Of a DNA stretch of 38,741 nucleotides, positions 8,501 through 14,000 are shown in pieces. Under the pieces are notes generated by a model that made no database searches, had not been told where the DNA came from, and saw only the letters and a list, made by a program, of their open reading frames with translations. The DNA is from Acidobacteriota bacterium (GTDB lineage Bacteria; Acidobacteriota; Terriglobia; Bryobacterales; UBA6623), in contig WGMB01000002.1 of NCBI GenBank assembly GCA_016125275.1, positions 214,490-253,230 of the forward strand. The letters are read 5' to 3'. Made by a program: the position numbers and the translations under genes. Each line of letters starts with the position of its first letter. Position 1 is the stretch's first letter.

Positions 8501-9530
8501 GCTCGAGCGGCCGCTGCGGGTGGGCGAACGCGAGATCTTCGCCGCCGTGAGCATCGGCATCGCGCTGAGCTCCACCGGCAAGCAGACGGCCGACGAGCTG
8601 CTGCGCGACGCCGACCTGGCCATGTACCGCGCCAAGTCGCGCGGCAAGGCGCGCTACGAGCTGTTTACGCAGCGGCTGCACACCCGAGCCGTGGAGTTGC
8701 TACAGCTGGAAACCGACCTCCGCCACGCGGTGGAACGCAACGAGTTGGTGCTGCACTACCAACCGATTGTGGACTTGGCCACCGGACGCATCGGCAGTTG
8801 CGAGGCGCTGATTCGTTGGAATCATCCGCCGAAGGGCCTGGTGCCGCCCTCGGACTTCATTGGGGTCGCCGAGGAAAGCGGCGCCATTGTCCAGATCACC
8901 CGCTGGCTGATGGAAGCCGCCTGCCGGCAGCGCAAGGCGTGGATCGAACAAGGCTTGCCGCCGGTGCGCGTCTCGGTGAACATCTCCCCGCGCCAACTGC
9001 TCCAGCAGGACATCTTCAACCTGGTGACGGACACGCTGGCCGCCACCGAACAGCCGCCGGAAGCGCTCCAGCTCGAGCTCACCGAGAGCGCCTTGATGGA
9101 GAGCTCCGAGTCGACCGTCACCCCGCTCAAGGAGCTCTACGCCAAGGGCGTGCGGATCTCCCTGGACGACTTCGGCACCGGATACTCGTCGCTGATCTAC
9201 CTGCGGCGATTCCCGATCCACAACATCAAGATCGACCAGTCGTTCGTTCGCAGCATTCCCCACGACGAAGGCAACGCCGCCATCGCCTCCGGCCTGATCG
9301 CGCTCGCCCACAGCCTCAATCTCCAGGTCGTAGCCGAGGGAGTGGAGACCATGGAGCAGTTGCGATTCCTGCAGGAAAGGGGCTGCGACGAGGTGCAGGG
9401 CTACGTGGTCAGCCAGCCGGTGCCCGCGGAAGCCTTCGGGCGCCTGCTTCTGCGCCGCGTGGACGTGGCCGCCTCGGACGCCGCCTCACTGCTCCATCCG
9501 CTGGCGCAGCAAGTCCACCCCACCGTCTGA
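5529..9530 (+). CDS. Membrane CHASE-PAS-PAS-GGDEF-EAL protein (c-di-GMP synthesis/hydrolysis)
   Basis: A 1333-residue inner-membrane signalling protein. From the N-terminus: TM1 (about 22-42), an extracytoplasmic sensor, TM2 (about 302-322), TM3 (about 340-360), a second extracytoplasmic CHASE-like sensor, TM4 (about 599-619), PAS (about 645-740, LDSAPDGIVTFDAHG), PAS_3 type (about 757-880, ANDGLWDWNLKTNSVYFS), GGDEF (about 886-1045) and EAL (about 1058-1305). The GGDEF signature is intact at 964-968, with an inhibitory-site RxxD (RPGD, 955-958) exactly five residues before it. The EAL motif is intact at 1092-1094 (EALIRW) and the metal pair DDFGTG begins at 1213, so both activities are possible. 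The frame is open for 93 codons upstream of the chosen ATG, but that part is not protein-like and runs into the opposite gene. No Shine-Dalgarno is evident. Confidence 0.93.
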   Translation: MRLFRWQSIKRRLATLRRPGLPELAFVGVALSCLLLPQWWALSRNEEQRRQELRVALRTTADTTELAIQSWESEALRQAQAVVQSPEVADAFVRLQLGSQGPIEADGPLLRGAQAAGFSAVALLDADGRVAASSDSDWEGRTVPPEQLENLGQGPGKFIRWEGSGPWTPAVAAPAPKRAGTAAGFVVLTMEPLPELSNLVRERALGRSGRTSLFAVGGPWLVDSTGTTPPDCSRPPEAVLDEAAGSGRRGLPGSPSFNLDGYRDCRGGEAVGVWTISGDAGLGLITEISYREAYGSLSTSRVTFVGFGVMLAGLLLMLVLIQTSGDPTPIESAPRPPRSNAAWGILGVALLATVIAWVTARSRYLEHQRDRFTTSSQRVEADFRERLESHAAALDAARGALEAFPAMDVAEWRRFLAGLNLRENFPAISCVTAISVEQRRVEPRFCYPDAAADSCALCRTVRGDEALADAVGEALDSHEPVATILASGSPDARRLLAVVTAPPQRNGAKLLPVGVLDLEQLARNMTRERSFAIEMELYEGAEPTPEALLYESGGDLDPAQASEDIPPRKSTFVFGGRQWTLALAPAESLATPITQNYPAQVLLAGLAISVLLFDIALVLSSTRSRALAIAELMTRRFRDGEVRIRAVLDSAPDGIVTFDAHGVIQTFNPGAEKLFGYSAEEAREIRIVDLLPDLDLSRVQPAEGMAFDGVRKDGGHFPSEIALNRTQIGESLLYTAIVRDVSARREAQEKLEESEQRYALAARGANDGLWDWNLKTNSVYFSARWRSMIGIEDGPFSVSPDEWLGRVHSEDVVTLRKRLADHLEGRVPHFECEYRIRHANGGYRWMLCRGIAVRDEDSAATRIAGSQTDITERKRAERQLLYDALHDPLTGLPNRTYFMGRVDQARLEASRSSNRMFGLLFLDIDRFKVVNDSLGHFVGDQLLVAVSERLKGCLRPGDTICRLGGDEFAILVEHLDGVSDATRIAERIQHELERPLRVGEREIFAAVSIGIALSSTGKQTADELLRDADLAMYRAKSRGKARYELFTQRLHTRAVELLQLETDLRHAVERNELVLHYQPIVDLATGRIGSCEALIRWNHPPKGLVPPSDFIGVAEESGAIVQITRWLMEAACRQRKAWIEQGLPPVRVSVNISPRQLLQQDIFNLVTDTLAATEQPPEALQLELTESALMESSESTVTPLKELYAKGVRISLDDFGTGYSSLIYLRRFPIHNIKIDQSFVRSIPHDEGNAAIASGLIALAHSLNLQVVAEGVETMEQLRFLQERGCDEVQGYVVSQPVPAEAFGRLLLRRVDVAASDAASLLHPLAQQVHPTV

Positions 9531-9596
9531 ACGGCTGACGAGCCGCCCTCGTTCGTGCGAAACCATACATCCCGCTAACGGCCCCCAAAGAGCCGC

Positions 9597-9622
9597 CAAA
9601 CGGGGCGTTTGCCCTTCTTTCT
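9597..9622 (+). terminator. Intrinsic terminator candidate after the GGDEF-EAL gene
   Basis: Arms CAAACG (9597-9602) and CGTTTG (9606-9611) around GGG are followed by the pyrimidine-rich CCCTTCTTTCT, 67 nt after the stop codon. The stem is short and the tail imperfect. Confidence 0.5.
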
Positions 9623-9686
9623 GCGCCTCGCGGCGAGCCGAGCCGCACCCGGATTCAGCCCGCGGGCCCCGGACCTTCCGCCCATG

Positions 9687-9724
9687 CGTACCGGAGCCCC
9701 CCTCTTGGCTCCCGCGGCGGTACG
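9687..9724. repeat. Long two-part hairpin
   Basis: Outer arms CGTACC (9687-9692) and GGTACG (9719-9724) and inner arms GGAGCC (9693-9698) and GGCTCC (9707-9712) give a 12-bp interrupted stem with an 8-nt loop and a 6-nt bulge. It could be a second terminator or a structured RNA element; no T tract beyond TTT follows. Confidence 0.45.
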
Positions 9725-9800
9725 TTTCGGGACCTCGATCTCCCGCTTCCCCCACCCTGGGACATACCCTTGTTGCTGTAGGATAAATATGTCTTATGCC

Positions 9801-9849
9801 ATATCGACAGAGCTCTGTAGTACTGGTACTTTAGTGATATCGGTACTGG
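9801..9849. repeat. Cluster of short palindromes and GGTACT-type repeats
   Basis: A perfect 12-bp palindrome ACAGAGCTCTGT (9807-9818) is followed by AGTACT, then two GGTACT copies within about 30 bp, and the whole is bracketed by two direct copies of ATATCG (9801-9806, 9837-9842). GGTAC also forms the outer arms of the palindrome at 10356-10389. This could be a cluster of regulator sites; no regulator gene is nearby. Confidence 0.35.
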
Positions 9850-10001
9850 AGAGGCCAACGAAACGAAAAGCGTACGACCTTGCGGGGCACAGCGCGCCAC
9901 CGAGCGAGTGAGACCAGGAGTTCCACCCGAGGCGCCGCCCGGCGAAGGCCTGATTCCCTGGCTCCCATTTCCAGGAAAAAGGTCACCGTCGTAGGAACAT
10001 T

Positions 10002-10014
10002 CGCCAAAATGGCG
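10002..10014. promoter_or_regulatory. Operator-like palindrome upstream of the peptide promoter
   Basis: CGCCA (10002-10006), AAA, TGGCG (10010-10014) is a perfect 13-bp inverted repeat ending 8 bp before the -35 box at 10023. The position suits an activator or repressor site, but no binding protein is known. Confidence 0.35.
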
Positions 10015-10022
10015 TACCTCTA

Positions 10023-10051
10023 TTGACGTAGTTGCTTAAGTCTCATACAGT
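10023..10051 (+). promoter_or_regulatory. Sigma-70-type promoter of the 40-codon peptide gene
   Basis: TTGACG (10023-10028) matches the -35 consensus at five of six positions and TACAGT (10046-10051) the -10 at four of six, with the optimal 17-nt spacer. Predicted transcription start is near 10058, giving a leader of about 80 nt. The leader contains a hairpin GCTCC/GGAGC (10099-10112) ending 14 nt before the Shine-Dalgarno. Confidence 0.6.
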
Positions 10052-10139
10052 AAGACCAGAGGCGTATGACTTCCCTCGGGAAATGCGTATGCCGGACCGC
10101 TCCAGACGGAGCACAGTTAGATTTTCGGAGGCTCACACC

Positions 10140-10262
10140 ATGATTCGCTTTGCCACTGTTGTTGGTTCGCTCGTCAGCAGCGCTTTGGAGATGATCCACT
10201 CGACCGACAAGAAGGACGACGTCCGCTACATGCCGTTCCCGTGGGAACACGACGAGTGCTAG
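10140..10262 (+). CDS. 40-residue peptide of unknown function in its own transcription unit
   Basis: Not a family I recognise. The ATG is preceded by a strong Shine-Dalgarno GGAGG (10127-10131) at 8 nt, and the unit is framed by a promoter at 10023-10051 and a textbook intrinsic terminator at 10287-10319, so it has every part of a real gene. The first 19 residues (MIRFATVVGSLVSSALEMI) are hydrophobic/amphipathic. The middle is strongly charged (TDKKDDVRY) and the end is MPFPWEHDEC, aromatic, proline-containing and acidic, finishing on cysteine. It could be a signalling peptide, a modified-peptide precursor, a small membrane-associated protein or a leader-type product. The next gene, 138 nt downstream, encodes a 7-TM protein, which makes a peptide-sensor pairing conceivable but unproven. 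An in-frame start at 10032 would add 36 residues, but lies upstream of the predicted transcription start. Confidence 0.7.
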   Translation: MIRFATVVGSLVSSALEMIHSTDKKDDVRYMPFPWEHDEC

Positions 10263-10286
10263 TGGCCTGACGCAGCAGTTCCCGAG

Positions 10287-10319
10287 GAGCCGGCCCGTCG
10301 AGGCCGGCTCTTTCTCTCA
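10287..10319 (+). terminator. Intrinsic terminator of the peptide gene
   Basis: Perfect 9-bp GC-rich arms GAGCCGGCC (10287-10295) and GGCCGGCTC (10302-10310) with a 6-nt loop, followed by TTTCTCTCA. It lies 24 nt after the peptide stop and separates that unit from the genes at 10401-11722. Confidence 0.85.
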
Positions 10320-10355
10320 TCCCTGAAATCCCTCTTCCCCTTTGGGGCGCCTGGT

Positions 10356-10389
10356 GGTACTATCAGTACTGACTACTGATAGCTGTACC
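10356..10389. promoter_or_regulatory. 34-bp palindrome just upstream of the 7-TM gene
   Basis: Perfect 8-bp arms TATCAGTA (10361-10368) and TACTGATA (10374-10381) flank CTGAC, with outer arms GGTAC (10356-10360) and GTACC (10385-10389). It ends 11 bp before the ATG at 10401 and overlaps a possible -10 (TACTAT, 10358-10363), so it is well placed as a repressor operator or an RNA hairpin covering the start region. No Shine-Dalgarno precedes 10401. Confidence 0.6.
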
Positions 10390-10400
10390 CGGGCTGCTCC

Positions 10401-11207
10401 ATGCTCCAAGAGATCCGAGACTTCTGCTGGCCGCTATCCATAGCCCTTTTGGGGCTGTGGGCCGTGCAGATCATTCGCTTTCGGCTCGCCAAGCGATACT
10501 CGGCTCTGCTCGCCTATTTGGTCACGGCGTTCCTGCTCGGAGGCGGCGGCTACATTGCCGAACGCTTCCTCGACGCCAGGTGGCTGGGTCACTCCTTCTA
10601 CTTTTGGTATTGGGCTGCCTCGCAGCCGGTGCTCTGGCTGCTCCTGTTCGCCGTCGTGTTCGAATGCTTCAGCCGCATGACCGAGTCCTACCAAGGGCTA
10701 CGGCGGTTGGGTCGGCTGGTGGTGCTTGGTTTGGCCGGCGGAGTCGTCACGGTCATCGGGCTGGTTGTCATCCTCGATCCATTCGAAAATCCGAATCCGC
10801 GCTTCTGGAATAGCGTGCTGTTAATCCAGCAACAAAGCGTCTATTTCGCGACGGCCGGCAGCGTGATGCTGTTGCTCGCCATTCGGCGGTTCTTCAACAT
10901 TCCGGTGGCGCGCAACCTCAGAACGACCATGGGCGTGCTGGGGGTCTACTTCATCAGCGTCGCGGCCATGACGGCGATTCGGAGCTATGTGGGGTATGTG
11001 AGCCGCGAGCTCGACATCGCTGTGGATGTCGCCGGCTTGGTCATCTACTGTGCGTGTGTGCTCTTCGGCGCGGCGGTCTTCTCCCGTGGCGGAGAGGATG
11101 TCGCCAGCGATCCGCGGATCAGCGCGGATTCGGCCGACGCTCTACGGAGCGCTTCGGGGCGGCTCCAGGAAGTTAATGCTCATCTCTTGAAGGCGGTTGC
11201 GAAATGA
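10401..11207 (+). CDS. Unrecognised seven-TM membrane protein
   Basis: A 268-residue polytopic inner-membrane protein with seven predicted hydrophobic segments at about 8-26, 33-55, 66-89, 104-125, 136-161, 175-197 and 206-228. A soluble, mildly charged tail of about 40 residues follows (SADSADALRSASGRLQ). There is no kinase, cyclase or transport signature that I can name. The architecture resembles 7-TM sensor proteins that lack an output domain, and similar unnamed proteins are, to my recollection, common in Acidobacteria. The stop overlaps the next ATG by 4 nt (ATGA), so the two products are made together and probably interact. A strong palindrome overlaps the promoter region, and the unit is isolated from the upstream peptide gene by a terminator. 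Confidence 0.8.
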   Translation: MLQEIRDFCWPLSIALLGLWAVQIIRFRLAKRYSALLAYLVTAFLLGGGGYIAERFLDARWLGHSFYFWYWAASQPVLWLLLFAVVFECFSRMTESYQGLRRLGRLVVLGLAGGVVTVIGLVVILDPFENPNPRFWNSVLLIQQQSVYFATAGSVMLLLAIRRFFNIPVARNLRTTMGVLGVYFISVAAMTAIRSYVGYVSRELDIAVDVAGLVIYCACVLFGAAVFSRGGEDVASDPRISADSADALRSASGRLQEVNAHLLKAVAK

Positions 11208-11722
11208 CGTTCATCGTTCTTGTTCTGCTATTTACTCTTGCTTTCGGGGTTCTGCTGGCGGCCGAGTTGCTGCGGGCGAGCGCCGATAGCCGCGGTCACT
11301 CCACCGCCGAAGCGGTGGCGGGCGATCGCTCGATCTCGCTCGAGCAGCTCCAACGGCTGCTCGACGATGCGGATGGCCAATACTTGCAAGGCCACCCAAG
11401 TCTGGCGCGGAAGCACCGCCAGGAACGCCGCAAGGTCCTGCGGGTCTACCTGCAGGCGTTGCGCGCTGAGTTTCTGCGCGTGTTCGGCGTCTGTCGGCTG
11501 CTGGCTCCGGTCAGCCGCGATCCGGAGTTCGTCTCCCAACTGGCGCGATCCTACGCTGTGTTCCACTCGGCTTACTTCCTGCTCTGGATGAGCAGTTGGA
11601 CCGGCGTTTCGTTCTCGCCCGCCAAGCTGGCCGGCCTGTCGCAGGCTGTCCGGCAGATTCGCGCGCAGGCCGACGGCCTACTGCACAGCGACTCGGCGCT
11701 GGCGACGAGCTCTTCGCACTAA
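11204..11722 (+). CDS. Membrane-anchored hypothetical partner of the 7-TM protein
   Basis: A 172-residue protein with one N-terminal membrane segment (TFIVLVLLFTLAFGVLLAAELL) and an otherwise helical, arginine-rich soluble part (LARKHRQERRKVLRVYLQALRAEFLRVF), followed by a hydrophobic patch (YAVFHSAYFLLWMSSW). I do not recognise a family. The 4-nt overlap with the 7-TM gene indicates translational coupling. The anchored basic helical region could dock on the membrane or on the 7-TM tail. The stop codon is followed at once by a tandem palindrome and then a strong hairpin. Confidence 0.75.
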   Translation: MTFIVLVLLFTLAFGVLLAAELLRASADSRGHSTAEAVAGDRSISLEQLQRLLDDADGQYLQGHPSLARKHRQERRKVLRVYLQALRAEFLRVFGVCRLLAPVSRDPEFVSQLARSYAVFHSAYFLLWMSSWTGVSFSPAKLAGLSQAVRQIRAQADGLLHSDSALATSSSH

Positions 11723-11750
11723 ATCGAAGCTTCGCATACGAAGCTTCGAT
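11723..11750. repeat. Tandem perfect palindromes upstream of cbiM
   Basis: Two copies of the 10-bp palindrome CGAAGCTTCG (11725-11734 and 11739-11748) separated by CATA, the pair itself being a perfect 12-bp inverted repeat (11723-11734 with 11739-11750). It starts directly after the 11722 stop. It could be a double operator for a metal-responsive regulator of the cbi genes, or an RNA hairpin; no T tract follows. Confidence 0.55.
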
Positions 11751-11766
11751 TCGTGCTAAACTACCG

Positions 11767-11813
11767 AAATCCGGCCGGCGGCTCCAGCCCGCCGATGCCG
11801 GATTTTCGCTTTT
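11767..11813 (+). terminator. Terminator-like hairpin abutting the cbiM start codon
   Basis: Arms AAATCCGGC (11767-11775) with GCCGGATTT (11797-11805) and inner arms CGGCGG (11776-11781) with CCGCCG (11789-11794) form a strong stem followed by a T-rich tail TTTTCGCTTTT (11803-11813). The cbiM ATG is at 11815, with no Shine-Dalgarno. It is either the end of the 10401-11722 unit or an attenuator controlling cbiM; there is almost no room for a separate cbiM promoter after it. Confidence 0.7.
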
Positions 11814-11814
11814 C

Positions 11815-12402
11815 ATGCACATCGCCGACGGCGTCCTCCCGGCTGAGCTCTGCGTTGCCGCGCATGCGGTGGCCTGGACGGGGGTCTACGCCCTAGGCCG
11901 ACGCCTGCGGCCCGAAGAGATCTCGCGCATGGGGCTTTTGGCCGCGGCGTCGTTCGTAGCGTCGCTGGCGCACTTCCCGCTGGGCGGCGTGACCGTGCAT
12001 TTGGGACTCTACGGCCTGATCGGCGTCATCCTCGGGCGCCGGGGCTTTCCGGTGGTCTTTGCCACGCTCCTATTCCAGGCGCTGCTGTTCCAGCACGGAG
12101 GCCTGCTGAGCCTGGGCGTCAACGCCGTGAACATGGGCGCCGGAGCGCTGGCCGCCTGGGGCCTATGGAGCCTTCCGGGGCTGGGCGCGGGTCTGCGAGC
12201 GTTCGCGGCGGGGTTTGTCGGTACGATGTTGCCGGCAGTGCTGATGGCGACTGAGTTCGCGCTCACCGGCTACGGACGAGGCTTCGCGGTGCTGGCGACG
12301 GCCTATCTGGCCGCAGCGGCGATCGAGGGCTTGGTCACGGCCGGCGCGGTGAGCTTCTTCCAAAAGACCAAACCGGAGATCTTGCAGCAGGCGACGGCAT
12401 GA
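11815..12402 (+). CDS. cbiM: ECF-type cobalt/nickel transporter substrate-binding subunit CbiM
   Basis: A 195-residue integral membrane S-component of a Co/Ni energy-coupling-factor transporter. The start MHIADGVLP fits the family hallmark, where the N-terminal Met-His chelates the metal, so the ATG at 11815 is certain even though the frame is open upstream. Six to seven hydrophobic segments follow, with the conserved GVTVHLGLYGLIGVILG and NAVNMGAGALAAWG stretches. It overlaps the next gene by 4 nt (ATGA) and heads cbiM-cbiL-like-cbiQ. No Shine-Dalgarno is seen; a terminator-like hairpin ends next to the start, suggesting metal- or translation-dependent control. Cobalt for B12 versus nickel for hydrogenase/urease cannot be separated from sequence. 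Confidence 0.93.
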   Translation: MHIADGVLPAELCVAAHAVAWTGVYALGRRLRPEEISRMGLLAAASFVASLAHFPLGGVTVHLGLYGLIGVILGRRGFPVVFATLLFQALLFQHGGLLSLGVNAVNMGAGALAAWGLWSLPGLGAGLRAFAAGFVGTMLPAVLMATEFALTGYGRGFAVLATAYLAAAAIEGLVTAGAVSFFQKTKPEILQQATA

Positions 12403-12830
12403 GAACGCTGATCCTCCTTCTGCTGGCGGCTTCGGCCGCCGTAGCGCACGACCTGGAGTTGCGGGTGCAGGCCGCGCGGCCGGCCGTGGTGGTCTACGCC
12501 ACCTACGGAACCACGGAGCCCACCACGGACGCCGACGTCTCGGTGTTCGCGCCCGGCGCTCCGAGCAGCCCTTACCAGACCGGCTTTACGGACCTGCACG
12601 GCGCCTTCGCCTTCGTGCCGGCCGAAGCCGGCGCTTGGCGCGTGGTGATCGACGACGGCTACGGGCACCGGGCGGAGCAAGAGATCGCCGTCGACTGGGA
12701 CAAAGCCGACGAGCCTTCGGCCGGCGGCGGCCGTTCGCCGCTGGACAAGGCCATTCTGGGCGTCTCGGTGATCTTCGGCATCACGGGTCTGCTGCTTTGG
12801 CGCAGCCGGTCCGGCGGCGGCGCGTCGTGA
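12399..12830 (+). CDS. CbiL/NikL-like extracytoplasmic component of the Co/Ni ECF transporter
   Basis: A 143-residue membrane-anchored protein with a signal peptide (MRTLILLLLAASAAVA) followed directly by His-Asp (HDLELRV). Next comes a beta-sandwich-like domain with carboxypeptidase-regulatory-type features (TDADVSVFAPG, YQTGFTDLHGAFAFVP, EAGAWRVVIDDGYGH), and a C-terminal membrane segment (AILGVSVIFGITGLLLW). In nickel/cobalt ECF operons this position is filled by NikL/CbiL or CbiN, auxiliary parts that replace one another. Translational overlaps on both sides (ATGA with cbiM, GTGA with cbiQ) support membership in the complex. The family assignment rests on architecture and context more than on motif identity. 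Confidence 0.8.
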   Translation: MRTLILLLLAASAAVAHDLELRVQAARPAVVVYATYGTTEPTTDADVSVFAPGAPSSPYQTGFTDLHGAFAFVPAEAGAWRVVIDDGYGHRAEQEIAVDWDKADEPSAGGGRSPLDKAILGVSVIFGITGLLLWRSRSGGGAS

Positions 12831-13561
12831 AGTACGGCTTCCTCGACCGGACGGTCGTCGAGGACTCTCCCCTGGCCCGGACCGACCCGCGCGCCAAGCT
12901 GCTGCTGACTCTGGCAGCCGTGACGGCGGTGGCTTCGGAGCCCAATGGCGAGTTGGGCGCGTATCCCTACTATTTCGCTCTGCTCGCTCTGCTGGCCCTG
13001 GCCGGCCGCGTAGGCCCGCTGCGGCTGCTGCGGCGCTGTCTGCCCGCCGCCCCTTTCATCGGAATGGCCGCCGCGCTGCCGCTGGTCTCGATTTGGCTGG
13101 ACGCCGGCGACGCCGCCGCGGCCCAGCTCTTCGCCCTGAGCGTGCTGCTGCGATCCGGGCTGGCCATCGCGCTGCTGACGCTACTCACCGAGACGACGGC
13201 CTTCGCGGACCTACTGCAGGCGATGCGCGCCCTACGGGCGCCCGAGGCGCTCTCCGCCATCACCACGCTGATGTACCGCTACATCTTCGTACTCTTCGAC
13301 GAGTGGCGACGGGTGAGCCAAGCCCGCGCCTGCCGCACGGCCGGCAAACTGCGGCTGCCCGCGCTGCCGTTCTACGGGCAGCAGGTGGGCCTGGCGTTCG
13401 TCCGCAGTTGGGAACGGTCGGAGAGGGTCCATGCGGCGATGAACCTGCGCGGCTTCACCGGGGCCCTGCCCGTGGCAGCCCGCCTGCAACTGACGGCAGC
13501 CGATGTCGTTCCGGCCACTCTGGCCGCGCTGGCGTTCTGGGCCGTTCGCATCTTGCTGTGA
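12827..13561 (+). CDS. cbiQ: ECF transporter transmembrane (T) component CbiQ
   Basis: A 244-residue T-component that couples ATPase and CbiM. The GTG start at 12827 overlaps the previous stop (GTGA) and gives the typical opening KYGFLDRT. Several hydrophobic helices and the two cytoplasmic coupling-helix signatures are present: SQARACRT and, near the C-terminus, HAAMNLRGFTG (the A-R-x type motif). The cognate ATPase CbiO/NikO, normally the next gene, is absent: what follows at 13613 is an unrelated small protein. The ATPase may be elsewhere in the genome. Confidence 0.92.
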   Translation: MKYGFLDRTVVEDSPLARTDPRAKLLLTLAAVTAVASEPNGELGAYPYYFALLALLALAGRVGPLRLLRRCLPAAPFIGMAAALPLVSIWLDAGDAAAAQLFALSVLLRSGLAIALLTLLTETTAFADLLQAMRALRAPEALSAITTLMYRYIFVLFDEWRRVSQARACRTAGKLRLPALPFYGQQVGLAFVRSWERSERVHAAMNLRGFTGALPVAARLQLTAADVVPATLAALAFWAVRILL

Positions 13562-13612
13562 GCCGCTCGTCGTCCTAAGAGTCGGTCGCGATTTGGCCGA
13601 TAAAAGGACTGG

Positions 13613-13993
13613 ATGGTCGAAACAGCGGCGTTGCAAGTCGTCGACGGAGGAACCCGCAGTTTGGGGCCGGCCGGCCGCGAGGCTCTGGCGGACATGGCCA
13701 AGACTCTGCGGGGTCTGCCCGACGCCCAGGCCGCCGCCGTCGCGCGACTGCTCAGGGAGTTCGCGGAAGACGGCTATCTCTCCCGCCTGCGGGCCTTCGA
13801 AGCGCCCGTGCTGAAAGTGCTCGCCGAGGTCATCAACGGCTGGGACGAGGACGGCGTGCGCGAGTTCGCCGGGGCTTGGGTGAGCACACTGGTCGCGCGC
13901 GAGGACGGCTTCGACTGGGAGCGCGGCACCCTGGAGCAAAGGCAGCGGCATCGCGAGCGCGTGGCGCGCGAGATGGCCCGCCGCGGGCTCTGA
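13613..13993 (+). CDS. Hypothetical cytosolic protein, 126 residues
   Basis: Not recognised. The ATG has an AAGGA Shine-Dalgarno (13604-13608) and codon use in keeping with its neighbours. The product is soluble, helical and charged, without a signal peptide or membrane segment; the C-terminus is strongly basic/acidic (WERGTLEQRQRHRERVAREM). It lies 51 nt after cbiQ in the position where cbiO is expected, but shows no Walker motifs. It converges on lysC with 7 nt between stop codons. Confidence 0.7.
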   Translation: MVETAALQVVDGGTRSLGPAGREALADMAKTLRGLPDAQAAAVARLLREFAEDGYLSRLRAFEAPVLKVLAEVINGWDEDGVREFAGAWVSTLVAREDGFDWERGTLEQRQRHRERVAREMARRGL

Positions 13994-14000
13994 GGCCTTC

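Larger units (their letters stand above)
9531..10139. other. 609-bp non-coding region rich in inverted repeats
   Basis: No convincing gene is seen between the GGDEF-EAL stop and the 40-codon ORF at 10140. The stretch holds a terminator candidate (9597-9622), a long hairpin (9687-9724), a cluster of short palindromes and GGTACT repeats (9801-9849), an operator-like palindrome (10002-10014) and a good promoter (10023-10051). Roughly 9765-9880 is noticeably AT-richer than its surroundings. A short regulatory RNA could be encoded here, but I cannot support one. Confidence 0.6.

Noticed and set aside
6831-8681. Long open frame of 616 codons on the minus strand inside the GGDEF-EAL gene
   Set aside because: It is the GC-rich antisense shadow of a gene with intact GGDEF, EAL and PAS motifs; its translation is low-complexity and has no family features.
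9789-9911. 40-codon ORF (MSYAISTELC...) with AGGA before its ATG
   Set aside because: It runs across the palindrome and GGTACT cluster, has no clear promoter or terminator, and the composition is not protein-like; unlike the ORF at 10140 there is no set of gene signals.
11723-11814. Cobalamin or NiCo riboswitch before cbiM
   Set aside because: Only 92 nt separate the genes, too short for a cobalamin aptamer, and no B12 box or NiCo junction pattern is seen; a plain hairpin/attenuator is more economical.
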